Assembly: GCA_934463425.1 (NCBI GenBank)
Contig: CAKSJP010000026.1
Coordinates: forward strand, 1 to 22,055
Direction of reading: 5' to 3'
Length of the DNA stretch: 22,055 nucleotides
Source: an uncultured Ruminococcus sp.
GTDB lineage: Bacteria > Bacillota > Clostridia > Oscillospirales > Ruminococcaceae
Position 1 is the stretch's first letter. Each line of letters opens with the position of its first letter. Of this stretch, positions 1 through 7,638 are shown piece after piece. Under the pieces are notes generated by a model. That model was not told the origin of the DNA. It searched no databases and saw only the letters and a program-made list of their open reading frames with translations. Both the position numbers and the translations under genes were made by a program.

Positions 1-76
1 CCTGCGTATTTTTGCCTTGTCTGCAACAAAATTATGCTCGAAAATCCACACATATTTCTTGTGAAGACAGGTTCTA
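1..76 (+). repeat. Right half of a palindromic MITE-like element
   Basis: Positions 1-76 match 16772-16847 at 73 of 76 bases by eye (differences near positions 14, 15 and 50). The window begins at the centre of the element, so only the right half is visible; the left half should lie upstream. It ends with CTTGTGAAGACAGGTTC, which in the complete copy is a 17-bp terminal inverted repeat. It contains no convincing ORF and lies immediately upstream of the ribosome binding site of the next gene, so it forms part of that gene's 5' region. Confidence 0.8.
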
Positions 77-96
77 ACTTAGGAAAGGTGAATGAT

Positions 97-1896
97 ATGG
101 AACAAAAACAACGACGAACCTCGGTGAAGCTGTCGGCATCGCCGCAAAAACTGACGCTGCCGGGAAAGATCCTGGCGGTATGTCTGTGTATTCTGCCGTT
201 TTTCACACGGTCGATCGCACTGCATATTCCGGAATCGGTGCGAACTGCGTATTTTTTGGGCGATGCTGCTTACTCCGATTTTGAGCAGCTTTGCCGGGAA
301 TGGTTTTTGCTTGCGGTTGCAGCCGCAGCGCTGATCTGGTTTTGCTATGAACAGATCAGGCTTCGACCCAAGCGAGAAATGCCTGTTACGCGAATTACCG
401 CTGTGGCGTTTCTTTTCCTGGGGATCTATCTGCTGCTGGGGCTGCTCTCTTCGGTAACTTCAGAATATGCAGGAGATACCTGGCTCGGCATTTACATGAT
501 GTACGAAGGTTATCTCGCTCTGGTGGGCTATGTAGTTGTATTTGCAGCTGCATGGTACTGGATCGACCGGAAGGAAGTTCTGGACTTTGTCAAGAGCTGT
601 CTGACTGTTTTGTCTATTGTGCTAGGCATACTGGCCCTATGTGAACACTACGGATTGTGTTATTATAACAATGGTCTGGTGCAGCTTCTGGGCAATCTGG
701 ACGGCACAGTAGGCTATGGCGGCGGTGCTGTCATCACCTTTGGCAACGCGGACTATTTCGGGCTGTATTGTGCCATGCTTCTGCCGGTGGTAACTGCAAT
801 GATCTCCCGTGAAGGAAACACACGCCGGCTTCTGGTGCAGATCGCGGCGGCGGTACTGCTGGGTGCTGCATTGCTGCTCTCTCAGGTCATGAATGCGATT
901 CTGATTGGCTTTGGGCTTACCGGCGTATTCCTGCTGCTTTGGATGTTCCATACCGGCTGGAAGCCTGCGGTAAAAGGCGGTATTTGCGGTCTGACAGTGC
1001 TTGCCGTTGTAGTCGGCAGCTTTGGCTTTTTGCAGACCCGAAATGGGGATACGCTTTCAGAAAAGCTGGAGCATACCATGATCGGCATGGAGCAGGAGGC
1101 GACCTTCCGTCTGCTCTCTGTGGATATGGACAGCAATACGGTTACACTGCACAATGCCGAAACGACACTGGAAGTTTCGGCAAACAGCAGCAGCCTCACA
1201 CCGCAGCAGCTTGCTTTTTCTTGTGACGGCGCAGCGGTGACACCGCAGGTCAGTGCAGACGGACTGTGCACATTTGCAGAACCGGCATTGGAGCACTGCC
1301 GTGTTCAGGTGCAGACCGATCGGCTATACTTTGACCTGGGATATGCATCTCCCTTAGAAATTCTCCGCCAGCCGGATGGGTGGGCAGCCGTTGGAATCGG
1401 ACAGACGATTCTCTCAGAAGTACCGAAAACTTGCAGTTCTGAGAAGATCCAGCAGTGCTATCCGTATCTGAACGGCCGTGTATTTGTCTGGATGAATACC
1501 ATTGTTGCACTGGGAGACTGCTGGCTGATCGGTCATGGCCCTTCGACTTCTATTTTTTATCTGAATCAAAACGACTTGCCGGCGCTGTTGAATATTTTCG
1601 GCACTTATGTGCTGTATAATAAACCGCATAGCTGGTATCTGCAGATCGCACAGGATACGGGAATCCCGTCTCTTGTGATGATCCTGGGCGTTCTGGTGCT
1701 GTTCTTTGTCTGCGGATTCCGGAAATGCTTTGGCAAGCAGGCAAAATGGGATGCATTCCGCACGGGACTGCTGTTCTCAGTCTTGGCATATGCGCTGATG
1801 GCATTTCTGAATGACAGTCTGATCTACCACGCGCCGATGTTCTGGTTCTTGTTAGGTCTGGGTTGGCGTCAGATTTCTTGTGAAGACAGGTTCTAA
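97..1896 (+). CDS. O-antigen ligase / Wzy_C-like polytopic membrane protein
   Basis: Predicted 599-residue inner-membrane protein with about 10-12 hydrophobic segments. The C-terminal half carries the pattern of the O-antigen ligase/polymerase (Wzy_C) family: GRVFVW near residues 460-465 and NKPHSWYLQIAQDTGIPSL with His near 511, like the Arg and His loop residues of WaaL-type enzymes. Such enzymes join lipid-linked glycans to an acceptor or polymerise them; the substrate here is unknown. A soluble insertion of about 140 residues (roughly 312-455) sits between membrane segments. The start at 97 is chosen because AGGAAAGGTG lies just upstream; a longer frame from 34 would be coded by the repeat element. 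The last seven codons and stop (ISCEDRF*) are coded by a copy of the element's end, so the native C-terminus may have been replaced. No other glycan gene is adjacent in the window. Confidence 0.8.
   Translation: MEQKQRRTSVKLSASPQKLTLPGKILAVCLCILPFFTRSIALHIPESVRTAYFLGDAAYSDFEQLCREWFLLAVAAAALIWFCYEQIRLRPKREMPVTRITAVAFLFLGIYLLLGLLSSVTSEYAGDTWLGIYMMYEGYLALVGYVVVFAAAWYWIDRKEVLDFVKSCLTVLSIVLGILALCEHYGLCYYNNGLVQLLGNLDGTVGYGGGAVITFGNADYFGLYCAMLLPVVTAMISREGNTRRLLVQIAAAVLLGAALLLSQVMNAILIGFGLTGVFLLLWMFHTGWKPAVKGGICGLTVLAVVVGSFGFLQTRNGDTLSEKLEHTMIGMEQEATFRLLSVDMDSNTVTLHNAETTLEVSANSSSLTPQQLAFSCDGAAVTPQVSADGLCTFAEPALEHCRVQVQTDRLYFDLGYASPLEILRQPDGWAAVGIGQTILSEVPKTCSSEKIQQCYPYLNGRVFVWMNTIVALGDCWLIGHGPSTSIFYLNQNDLPALLNIFGTYVLYNKPHSWYLQIAQDTGIPSLVMILGVLVLFFVCGFRKCFGKQAKWDAFRTGLLFSVLAYALMAFLNDSLIYHAPMFWFLLGLGWRQISCEDRF
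1873..1896 (+). repeat. 24-bp copy of the palindromic element's right end
   Basis: The 24 bases are identical to positions 54-77, and the first 23 match 16825-16847. Only this tip of the element is present; the bases upstream are ordinary coding sequence of the ligase-like gene. The copy supplies the gene's last codons and its TAA stop. With the copy at 54-77 it makes a direct repeat flanking the whole gene. Confidence 0.85.
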
Positions 1897-1904
1897 AAAT
1901 AAAA

Positions 1905-1946
1905 CCGTTTGTGAAGCGAGAAGTACGCTTTACAAACGGTTTTTTT
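1905..1946. terminator. Bidirectional rho-independent terminator
   Basis: A 14-bp stem (CCGTTTGTGAAGCG with CGCTTTACAAACGG, one G-U pair) with a short loop is followed by seven T on the plus strand and preceded by an A-rich run (AAAATAAAA). It lies between the convergent ligase-like gene and the ABC permease gene and can serve both. Confidence 0.9.
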
Positions 1947-1992
1947 GAATTTAGTTTCCGGAGAATCTGCTAATGCGTCTTTTGGTGTACGC

Positions 1993-2838
1993 TCAGAGAC
2001 TCAGTTTTTTCTCAATCATCCATGTAGTCAGGAGATATCCTGCAACCGAACCGACTACATCTATCAGCAGGATCGGCAAGTAAAGCGCGGGACTGAAAAG
2101 AATATGTAAAAAGTCCTGAATGAGCAGGGTGCTGGAGATGCCGCTTTCGGAAAGCATGATCTCGCCATTCGGGATGTTGTTCAGAAATGCGGTGGAGATC
2201 AGACCGCCCAGTGTGCTGAACGCATAAGTGATTGCAAACCACAGAATCACACCCAGGATACCGCGTCCTTTCTGACTGCCCATAATGGTTTTCAGCAGAA
2301 CAATGATGACGTACGCTGTGATCACATTAAAGATAAAGCTAATGACCGTTGTCAGCAGGAACATGCACAGGCCAAAAAGATTATAACCATTGAAAATGGC
2401 ATCTTTTAAGCCGTTTTCAGTAACAGAAGCGTCAATGATAGAGAGCAGTCCCACAATAGTCGTTCCCGTACGCCGCAGCGCAAGATAGCCGTCCAGCGAT
2501 ATCAACAGCGCAAACAGAACGGTGATGCCCAGCAGTGCAAACAGTGTCATCAAAAGCTTTGCGCCGACGATCTGCGCTGCATTGCGCGGCGTGGAAAAGA
2601 GCAGATAGCCGGGCTTCTTGGAGATGTCATCGTTGAACATGACTACGCCATAGAGCAGGATCGCAGTTGCGCCAAATGCCATGCAGAGAATACCGCCGAT
2701 CAGTCCGATGCCGAACAGCGTGTCGATTTTTGCAAACCAGCCGATGAGATAAATTGCCTCGATCAACAGAGAAATGCCCAGGATTCCCAGAAAGATCATC
2801 CGGGAACGACGAAATTCGTATTTTAACAGTGTACCCAT
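1993..2838 (-). CDS. ABC transporter permease (ABC-2 type), third gene of a YtrA-type operon
   Basis: About 281 residues with six predicted membrane segments and a basic N-terminus (MGTLLKYEFRRSR) typical of ABC-2 permeases that pair with a small ATPase. It begins 18 bp after the ATPase stop in the same orientation. AAAGGAG lies 9 nt before the ATG at 2838 but only 3 nt before another in-frame ATG at 2844, so the 2838 start is preferred. The transported substrate cannot be read from sequence; related Bacillus ytr and similar systems respond to cell-envelope stress. It probably forms the membrane channel for the ATPase at 2857-3579 and ends just before a bidirectional terminator. Confidence 0.88.
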   Translation of the reverse strand: MGTLLKYEFRRSRMIFLGILGISLLIEAIYLIGWFAKIDTLFGIGLIGGILCMAFGATAILLYGVVMFNDDISKKPGYLLFSTPRNAAQIVGAKLLMTLFALLGITVLFALLISLDGYLALRRTGTTIVGLLSIIDASVTENGLKDAIFNGYNLFGLCMFLLTTVISFIFNVITAYVIIVLLKTIMGSQKGRGILGVILWFAITYAFSTLGGLISTAFLNNIPNGEIMLSESGISSTLLIQDFLHILFSPALYLPILLIDVVGSVAGYLLTTWMIEKKLSL

Positions 2839-2856
2839 AATCATAGACTCCTTTGT

Positions 2857-3579
2857 TTAGACGGTTCCGTTGGAAAACGGTTGAATGGGTGTTCCGGCGA
2901 AGTGTTCCCGATACAGATCAGAAATAGACTTTCCGTACTGTGTGCGGATATCTTCCAGCTCGCCCTCCAATACCAGAGAACCGTTTGCCATCATAACAAT
3001 GTGATCCACAATCGGCTCCAGCTCATCAAACAGGTGGCTGGAGATCAGGATCGTTGCTTCCGGATTTGCTGCACGGAGAATGCTCTGGATGATCTCGTCT
3101 CTGCCCACCAGATCAATGCCGTTCAACGGCTCATCCAGCATGCAGACTTCGGCATTCCGTGAGAGTGTCGCAGCAATTTTCAGCTTAGCTGCCATGCCGG
3201 AAGAAAGGGATTTCACCTTTAATTCCGGTGTCAGCTGCATAAACTGCAGCAGGGAGGCAAAGCGCGCCCGGTCAAAGTCTGCAAAGAAATCCGCATAAAA
3301 CTGTTCTACATCCTGAATTTTCATGTAGTCATAATAGAATGGCTCTGTGCTCATGTAGGCGATATGCTTTTTCGTTTCGGTTCCGATGGGCGTATCGTTA
3401 TAGGTGACAGTGCCGGTATTCGGCTTTACCAGGCCGGCAGCAATTTTCATCATTGTGCTTTTGCCGCTGCCGTTTGGGCCGACCAGTGCATAGACATGAC
3501 CCGGCAAAAAAGAAAGACTCAGATCATCCAAAGCCTTTTTGCCGCCGTAGACTTTTGTCACATGTTCTAATTTTAGCAT
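2857..3579 (-). CDS. ABC transporter ATP-binding protein
   Basis: 240 residues with a full nucleotide-binding domain: Walker A GPNGSGKST at 34-42, signature LSSGM at 125-129, Walker B VCMLDEP at 145-151 and switch His in ISSHLFDEL. The usual Q-loop glutamine position reads MSTEP, so a Ser seems to replace Gln. The family powers ABC-2 exporters or drug-resistance and bacitracin-type systems. The start ATG overlaps the end of the upstream GntR gene by 7 bp, with GAGG just upstream, which indicates translational coupling. The permease follows directly. Confidence 0.92.
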   Translation of the reverse strand: MLKLEHVTKVYGGKKALDDLSLSFLPGHVYALVGPNGSGKSTMMKIAAGLVKPNTGTVTYNDTPIGTETKKHIAYMSTEPFYYDYMKIQDVEQFYADFFADFDRARFASLLQFMQLTPELKVKSLSSGMAAKLKIAATLSRNAEVCMLDEPLNGIDLVGRDEIIQSILRAANPEATILISSHLFDELEPIVDHIVMMANGSLVLEGELEDIRTQYGKSISDLYREHFAGTPIQPFSNGTV

Positions 3580-3938
3580 GATTTTTCCTCTTTCTGTTGC
3601 TCCAGAAGCTGAATGATCTCATCTCTGGAAAAATGATAAGTCATCATCTGCTGCAAAAACCGGGAACTCAGCGAAGCGCCGATCTCTTGCCGCAGACGCT
3701 CGGGCATGTCGGAATCTTCTGTCAGAAATGTTCCAATGCCGCGTTTGGTGTAAGAAATCCCTTCCGATTCCAACTGGCGATAAATGCGCTGAACCGTGTT
3801 TGGATTTACTTGATATGCCAGTGCAAGATCTGCGTTAGAGGGCAGCTTGTCGCCGGGCTTTAATTCGCCGATGACAATGCGCCGCTTAATGTCCTCGGCA
3901 ATTTGCAGATAGATAGGATAGTTTGCTTGAAAGTCCAT
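3573..3938 (-). CDS. GntR family transcriptional regulator, YtrA subfamily
   Basis: 121 residues. The N-terminal winged helix-turn-helix (about 1-70) shows the GntR pattern: YPIYLQIAEDIKRRIVIGEL, PGDKLPSNADLA, VNPNTVQRIYRQLESEG and KRGIGTF. The short C-terminal tail with no large effector domain is typical of the YtrA subfamily, which represses its own ABC transporter operon. The start at 3938 has AAAGGAG 8 nt upstream; an in-frame ATG at 3998 lacks such a site and would add a non-family extension. It is the first gene of the operon, overlaps the ATPase start and sits downstream of a promoter covered by operator-like repeats. Confidence 0.92.
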   Translation of the reverse strand: MDFQANYPIYLQIAEDIKRRIVIGELKPGDKLPSNADLALAYQVNPNTVQRIYRQLESEGISYTKRGIGTFLTEDSDMPERLRQEIGASLSSRFLQQMMTYHFSRDEIIQLLEQQKEEKSC

Positions 3939-4013
3939 CTGCTTGACTCCTTTCTGAAAGAATGCCGGATACGGTCTGCGTCCAGACGGTATCGGCATCT
4001 TTCTGCCTACTTG

Positions 4014-4030
4014 GTGACTAGTTCACTAGT
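4014..4030. promoter_or_regulatory. Probable GntR/YtrA operator
   Basis: The sequence holds an inverted repeat GTGACTAGTTCAC (4014-4026) and a tandem ACTAGT-TC-ACTAGT (4017-4030). A further CTAG-containing arm lies at 4041-4045, within the promoter spacer. The repeats lie just downstream of the -10 box, where a repressor would block transcription. Assignment to the adjacent YtrA-type protein is inference from position and symmetry. Confidence 0.65.
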
Positions 4031-4033
4031 TAC

Positions 4034-4062
4034 ATAGTACACTAGATTTTATGATTTGTCAA
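4034..4062 (-). promoter_or_regulatory. Sigma-A promoter of the gntR-ABC operon
   Basis: On the minus strand TTGACA (4062-4057), a 17-bp spacer and TACTAT (4039-4034). The -35 is perfect. It lies about 95 bp upstream of the regulator's start codon. Confidence 0.85.
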
Positions 4063-4112
4063 GGGGTTTTTGAAAAAAATTTTTCTGTGAGGAAAAAATC
4101 GTTCCGGAAACG

Positions 4113-4147
4113 AAAAAAGCTGCTCTCCGCCATTGGCGGAAAGCAGC
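4113..4147 (-). terminator. Rho-independent terminator of the zinc-ribbon gene
   Basis: A 13-bp stem with one mismatch (GCTGCTCTCCGCC at 4119-4131 with GGCGGAAAGCAGC at 4135-4147), 3-nt loop, followed on the minus strand by six T. It separates this gene from the gntR promoter. Confidence 0.88.
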
Positions 4148-4171
4148 CGAAGAAAATGTATTTTTGATTTT

Positions 4172-4564
4172 TTAATAACGGTAATTGCTGCCAAAGTCGC
4201 TGAGCGAATTACCCAATGCGGCAAACAAAACAACCCAGAGCACAATGCCGATCACGACGAGAACAATCTGTGCGATCACAAAATGTTTCAGTGTCTTGTT
4301 CTGTGAAGAACAGAGAACCACGATCATAGCAATGATGTTCACCACTGGAATCGCAAACAGAATGAGGTAACCGATCCATCCCAGAACCGATACATCAGAC
4401 TGTACCTGTTGGTAAATGTTTGTCTGCTGTACTGGATATGGATTGCTCATTGGCGGCACAGCTTGCGGCTGTGGTGCAGCAGAGGCAATAGTGCCGCCGC
4501 ACTGGCTGCAAAATTGTGTGCCGTCCGGATTGATGGTACCGCAGTTATTGCAAATAGTTGACAT
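4172..4564 (-). CDS. Small zinc-ribbon membrane protein
   Basis: 130 residues. The N-terminus has a zinc ribbon with two Cys pairs, CNNC (5-8) and CSQC (19-22). A Pro/Gln-rich linker follows, then two hydrophobic segments (VLGWIGYLILFAIPVVNII and the HFVIAQIVLVVIGIVLWVV region), a layout common in Firmicutes proteins annotated as zinc-ribbon domain-containing. Function is unknown. The start at 4564 has AGGAGG 7 nt upstream, whereas an in-frame ATG at 4603 falls within the promoter. It has its own consensus promoter and terminator, so it is a single-gene unit. Confidence 0.82.
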   Translation of the reverse strand: MSTICNNCGTINPDGTQFCSQCGGTIASAAPQPQAVPPMSNPYPVQQTNIYQQVQSDVSVLGWIGYLILFAIPVVNIIAMIVVLCSSQNKTLKHFVIAQIVLVVIGIVLWVVLFAALGNSLSDFGSNYRY

Positions 4565-4593
4565 GTAAATCCCTCCTGAATCATAGTAGGTAC

Positions 4594-4622
4594 AGTATAG
4601 CACAAATTTTCAAAAATGTCAA
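4594..4622 (-). promoter_or_regulatory. Sigma-A promoter of the zinc-ribbon gene
   Basis: On the minus strand TTGACA (4622-4617), 17-bp spacer, TATACT (4599-4594). It ends about 30 bp before the start codon and lies just downstream of the histidine phosphatase stop. Confidence 0.9.
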
Positions 4623-4646
4623 GAAAATTCTACATAAAATGTGAAA

Positions 4647-5375
4647 TCAATCATGACGCTGCTGTTCGTTGGAAAACATCTCGCAAAATCTTGCTGCAAA
4701 AGCCGGCTCTTCATGGTTGGCATAGAGATGCGCTGTATCGCCGAATGCGTTCATTCGGAAAATCGCCGTGCCTTCGCGGCGCTCTTCTGTAATGAGAGAG
4801 GTGACAGAGGTAGGCGCCGCACAGAACCCGTGCCATAAGATCATCGGTGAGATCCCCAGCAGATGGCTCAGCATCACGCAGGTAACGCCGAAGTGACAGA
4901 AAAATGCCAGAGTCTTTTCGTTGGGAGCGACTGCGTGATAGCAATTGTTTTCGCGGATATAGCCGTTCTGTGCCAGGATCTCATCCAGACCATTCCAGAC
5001 ACGTTTGGCTTCTGTAATGACATGACCCTGCAGCATGGGCAGCGTCTCTGCCCACTGGGTCTTATCGTAATATTTCGGTTCTATCGTCCAGTTTGCGGGG
5101 AGCTGATCCCAGGCAATGCGCGGTTCTCCTGTGTGAAAATCCGGTATCGGCGCATGAAATTCCCGAAGCCACGGCTTTTCCTCCGCTTCTCTTCCCAGCT
5201 TTTTCAGGGTCAGTGAAGCAGTATCCCTGGCGCGTCCCAGGGGAGAGACATAAAATGCGTCAACCTTTGTCTCTGCCATACGCTGTGACAACAGCTCAGC
5301 TTCGTGCCAGCCCTTTTCGGTCAGAGAGTCCTTTTCATAATCCGGGTCGCCGTGGCGGATAAATAAGAGTTTCAT
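4647..5375 (-). CDS. Histidine phosphatase family protein
   Basis: 242 residues of the phosphoglycerate-mutase-like superfamily. The phospho-accepting His is in FIRHG (His8), with Arg48/Arg50 in SPLGRARDTA and a second catalytic His161 in FFCHFG. These enzymes transfer phosphate through a phosphohistidine; the substrate cannot be deduced. AGGAGG lies 8 nt upstream of the start. The gene begins 12 bp after the stop of the upstream repeat/C39 protein gene, so the two are probably co-transcribed, although no functional link is evident. No terminator is visible before the next promoter. Confidence 0.9.
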   Translation of the reverse strand: MKLLFIRHGDPDYEKDSLTEKGWHEAELLSQRMAETKVDAFYVSPLGRARDTASLTLKKLGREAEEKPWLREFHAPIPDFHTGEPRIAWDQLPANWTIEPKYYDKTQWAETLPMLQGHVITEAKRVWNGLDEILAQNGYIRENNCYHAVAPNEKTLAFFCHFGVTCVMLSHLLGISPMILWHGFCAAPTSVTSLITEERREGTAIFRMNAFGDTAHLYANHEEPAFAARFCEMFSNEQQRHD

Positions 5376-5387
5376 AAAGATTGCCTC

Positions 5388-7325
5388 CTACTGAATGACA
5401 ACTGCCTGATAGCCCATGGTCGCATATCGTGCTTCCACGACACTGCGCTGATAGGCAACCAGACCCTTGCTTTGGTATGGATCGTTCATATAGTAATACT
5501 GGCTGTCATAGCCGACCAGAACCAGACAGTGCTCATGCCGTTTCCAGGTGAACAGCGCACCAGTCTCCGGGACAGTCCATTGTCTGCCGTTGTCGATCTG
5601 CATCATATTGATAGAAGCCCAGACTGCCACCGGAATGCCGTGGTCAATATAATCGGTCAGCAAACTGGAAAAGGGCGTTCCGGTGATGTTTTTTGCTGTG
5701 TCACCATTGGTGAGGATCTTATTCAGGGCATTGGTGATGACCGGCGCATAACAGCCGAAGCCGCTGGAAGAGCGCGGGTCGCCCACGAACTTTGTGCTGG
5801 GGTCTGGGCCGTAGTAGACGCCGTTTTTCCAATAAAAGCTGCCTTTGTCCAGGTACTTGTCCACAAAATCGGCGAGACTGGTGTTATATCCAGCCTGATG
5901 CAGCAGCATTACCGCAGCGGCACTTTCACAACCAGTGGGAAATCCTGCCTGGCTGAGATACTGTACGGAGAGGATGCGCTTTACGATCACGCCGTTGGCA
6001 TCTGTGGTGATGCCGTTTTGGGTCACATTTTTTTGAAGCACACCGGAATCATCTGCAAAAAGATAGGACTTTCCGTCGATTTCGGCAATTCCGCGGGTAA
6101 CTGTGCCGTCGCTGCGGAAATAATAGGTGTGATTGCCAATGTCGAGCCATCCGGTGGCAACCGAACCGTCCTCCAGGAAGTAGTAGCTGGAGCCTTTCGA
6201 GTCAGTTTGCCATCCGGTCACCGCAGAGCCGTCTGAGAGGAAGCAATAGCGCTTGCCGTCAATGGTCTGCCATCCGGTGCACATCTGGGCGCTTTTGTTG
6301 AAATAGTAGATCTTGCCGTTTTCCTTGAGCCATCCTGACAGCGCTGTTCCGTTTTCCTGAAAATAATAGGTTTTGTTTTCTACCCTTTTCCATCCAGTGC
6401 ACATAGCACCAGTGCTGTCATCGAAGTAATATGCTGCACCGGTGCTGTCATAGAACCAGCCTCTGTGATAGCTGCCGTCCTTGTAATAGAACCGGGTCGA
6501 ACCGTCCGGCAGCTGGCACATGCCCTCCTGTACTGCGCCGCTCTCCGGGGAGAAGGGGTAGTAATCCTCATCTGCTTCCTGCGCACCGGTATATTTTCCG
6601 GTTTCTGCACTGACATAGTAATAGTTGTCATTCCAGTGGATCCAGCCGAAGGTGATCTCGCCGGTAATAGGGTCATAGAAATAACGCTTGCCGTTTACAG
6701 TCTGCCATCCGGTGTGGAGCGAACCGTCCTCATGAAACCAATAGGGTGCGCCGTCGATCTCATAGATGCCGTCCTGAAAGATCGCACCGTCTGCGCCGGC
6801 ATAAAACAAAGGACTGCCTTCGGCGGTCTGGAAGAAACCGGTCTGCAGCACGCCGTTGTCATCCAAAAAGTAGTGTTGTTCTGTGCTGTCTGCTTCCAGG
6901 GTCAGCCAGCCGTTCTGCTTTCCGTTTTCCGGGTCGATATAGTAGCGGCTGCCGTTCCAGTTCAGCCATCCGAACTGCGGCTGACCGTCTTCCTTGCTGT
7001 AATAGAAGCGCTTGCCGTCAATGGTCTGCCATCCGGTCATGAGAATGCCGCTGTCCGAAAAGAGATATGAAACGCCGTCGATCTCCCGGGTGCCGGTATA
7101 TTTTTCACCATCTGCCCCATAATAGGAGAACGTGTCATCCTCATTTTTGATCCAACCGGATGCGGTGTTGTCCAACTGTGTCGGAGCAGTTGCCACCAGA
7201 GGCGGTGCAGTGTCAGCGGCTGCACTGCTGTCTGCTGAAACTTCCGGTGCAGCCAGTATGGAAAGACCTAGCACTGCCGCTGCTGCGATTCCTGTGCTGG
7301 CGAGTGTTTTCCAGATATTATGCAT
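5388..7325 (-). CDS. Secreted cell-wall/choline-binding repeat protein with C39-like peptidase domain
   Basis: 645 residues. A signal peptide (about 1-32, hydrophobic AAAAVLGLSILAAP, likely cut after VSA) leads to about 18 repeats of roughly 20 residues of the form GW-x-x-x-[DN]G-x-x-YYF-x-x-x-G-x-[ML]-x-T, the cell-wall/choline-binding repeat type. These are followed by a papain-fold C39-like domain: Cys466 in FPTGCESAA, His599 in RHEHCLVLVGYD and Asp615 in MNDPY. The repeats should hold the protein at the cell surface and the peptidase should act outside the cell; the ligand and target are unknown. The start at 7325 is set by the signal peptide and AAAGGAAAGGA upstream; the reading frame continues to 7523 but that part overlaps the promoter. 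The histidine phosphatase gene follows. Confidence 0.88.
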   Translation of the reverse strand: MHNIWKTLASTGIAAAAVLGLSILAAPEVSADSSAAADTAPPLVATAPTQLDNTASGWIKNEDDTFSYYGADGEKYTGTREIDGVSYLFSDSGILMTGWQTIDGKRFYYSKEDGQPQFGWLNWNGSRYYIDPENGKQNGWLTLEADSTEQHYFLDDNGVLQTGFFQTAEGSPLFYAGADGAIFQDGIYEIDGAPYWFHEDGSLHTGWQTVNGKRYFYDPITGEITFGWIHWNDNYYYVSAETGKYTGAQEADEDYYPFSPESGAVQEGMCQLPDGSTRFYYKDGSYHRGWFYDSTGAAYYFDDSTGAMCTGWKRVENKTYYFQENGTALSGWLKENGKIYYFNKSAQMCTGWQTIDGKRYCFLSDGSAVTGWQTDSKGSSYYFLEDGSVATGWLDIGNHTYYFRSDGTVTRGIAEIDGKSYLFADDSGVLQKNVTQNGITTDANGVIVKRILSVQYLSQAGFPTGCESAAAVMLLHQAGYNTSLADFVDKYLDKGSFYWKNGVYYGPDPSTKFVGDPRSSSGFGCYAPVITNALNKILTNGDTAKNITGTPFSSLLTDYIDHGIPVAVWASINMMQIDNGRQWTVPETGALFTWKRHEHCLVLVGYDSQYYYMNDPYQSKGLVAYQRSVVEARYATMGYQAVVIQ

Positions 7326-7379
7326 AGTAATCCTTTCCTTTGAAAAAACATGTTTTGGGGAAGCTGTTTCCCTATACTT

Positions 7380-7408
7380 ATTATAAGGGAAGCGGCCAAA
7401 AATGTCAA
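7380..7408 (-). promoter_or_regulatory. Consensus sigma-A promoter of the surface-protein operon
   Basis: On the minus strand TTGACA (7408-7403), 17-bp spacer and TATAAT (7385-7380): both hexamers are perfect. It gives a leader of about 50 nt. The 313-bp divergent gap 7326-7638 holds this promoter and the panB promoter; nothing else was seen in the roughly 140 bp between them. Confidence 0.92.
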
Positions 7409-7550
7409 TGCTTTGTGAATTTTCAGCATTTTTCGCAAAAACGAAAGAAAAAGAGAAATTCTTTGTGCCACACCATACAAATTCGCTGTAAAATCGGCTG
7501 CACCACTGCGTGGCCGGCTTCAAAAAACAATGGAATCGCCTTGAACTGCC

Positions 7551-7579
7551 TTGACTTTTTTCACGCTTTCTGCTATGAT
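7551..7579 (+). promoter_or_regulatory. Sigma-A promoter of the pan operon
   Basis: TTGACT (7551-7556), 17-bp spacer, TATGAT (7574-7579), about 60 bp before the panB start. No riboswitch-like structure was evident in the short leader. Confidence 0.82.
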
Positions 7580-7638
7580 AGATACCGGACAGTATTCCTG
7601 ATGGGAAATTGTACTATTCTCTTTTGGAGGAACAAAAA

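Noticed and set aside
34..96. Extended N-terminus (MLENPHIFLVKTGS...) of the ligase-like protein
   Set aside because: These codons are the palindromic element, the same peptide appears antisense to the anti-sigma gene, and a good ribosome binding site points to the ATG at 97.
54..1896. Integron-style gene cassette with attC site
   Set aside because: The repeat lacks the GTTRRRY/RYYYAAC core sites of attC and the 3' copy is only a 24-bp tip without the hairpin; no integrase gene is seen.
5472..6236. 254-codon plus-strand frame opposite the repeat/C39 protein
   Set aside because: Its sequence is the complement of the repeat codons and C39 domain; no independent support.
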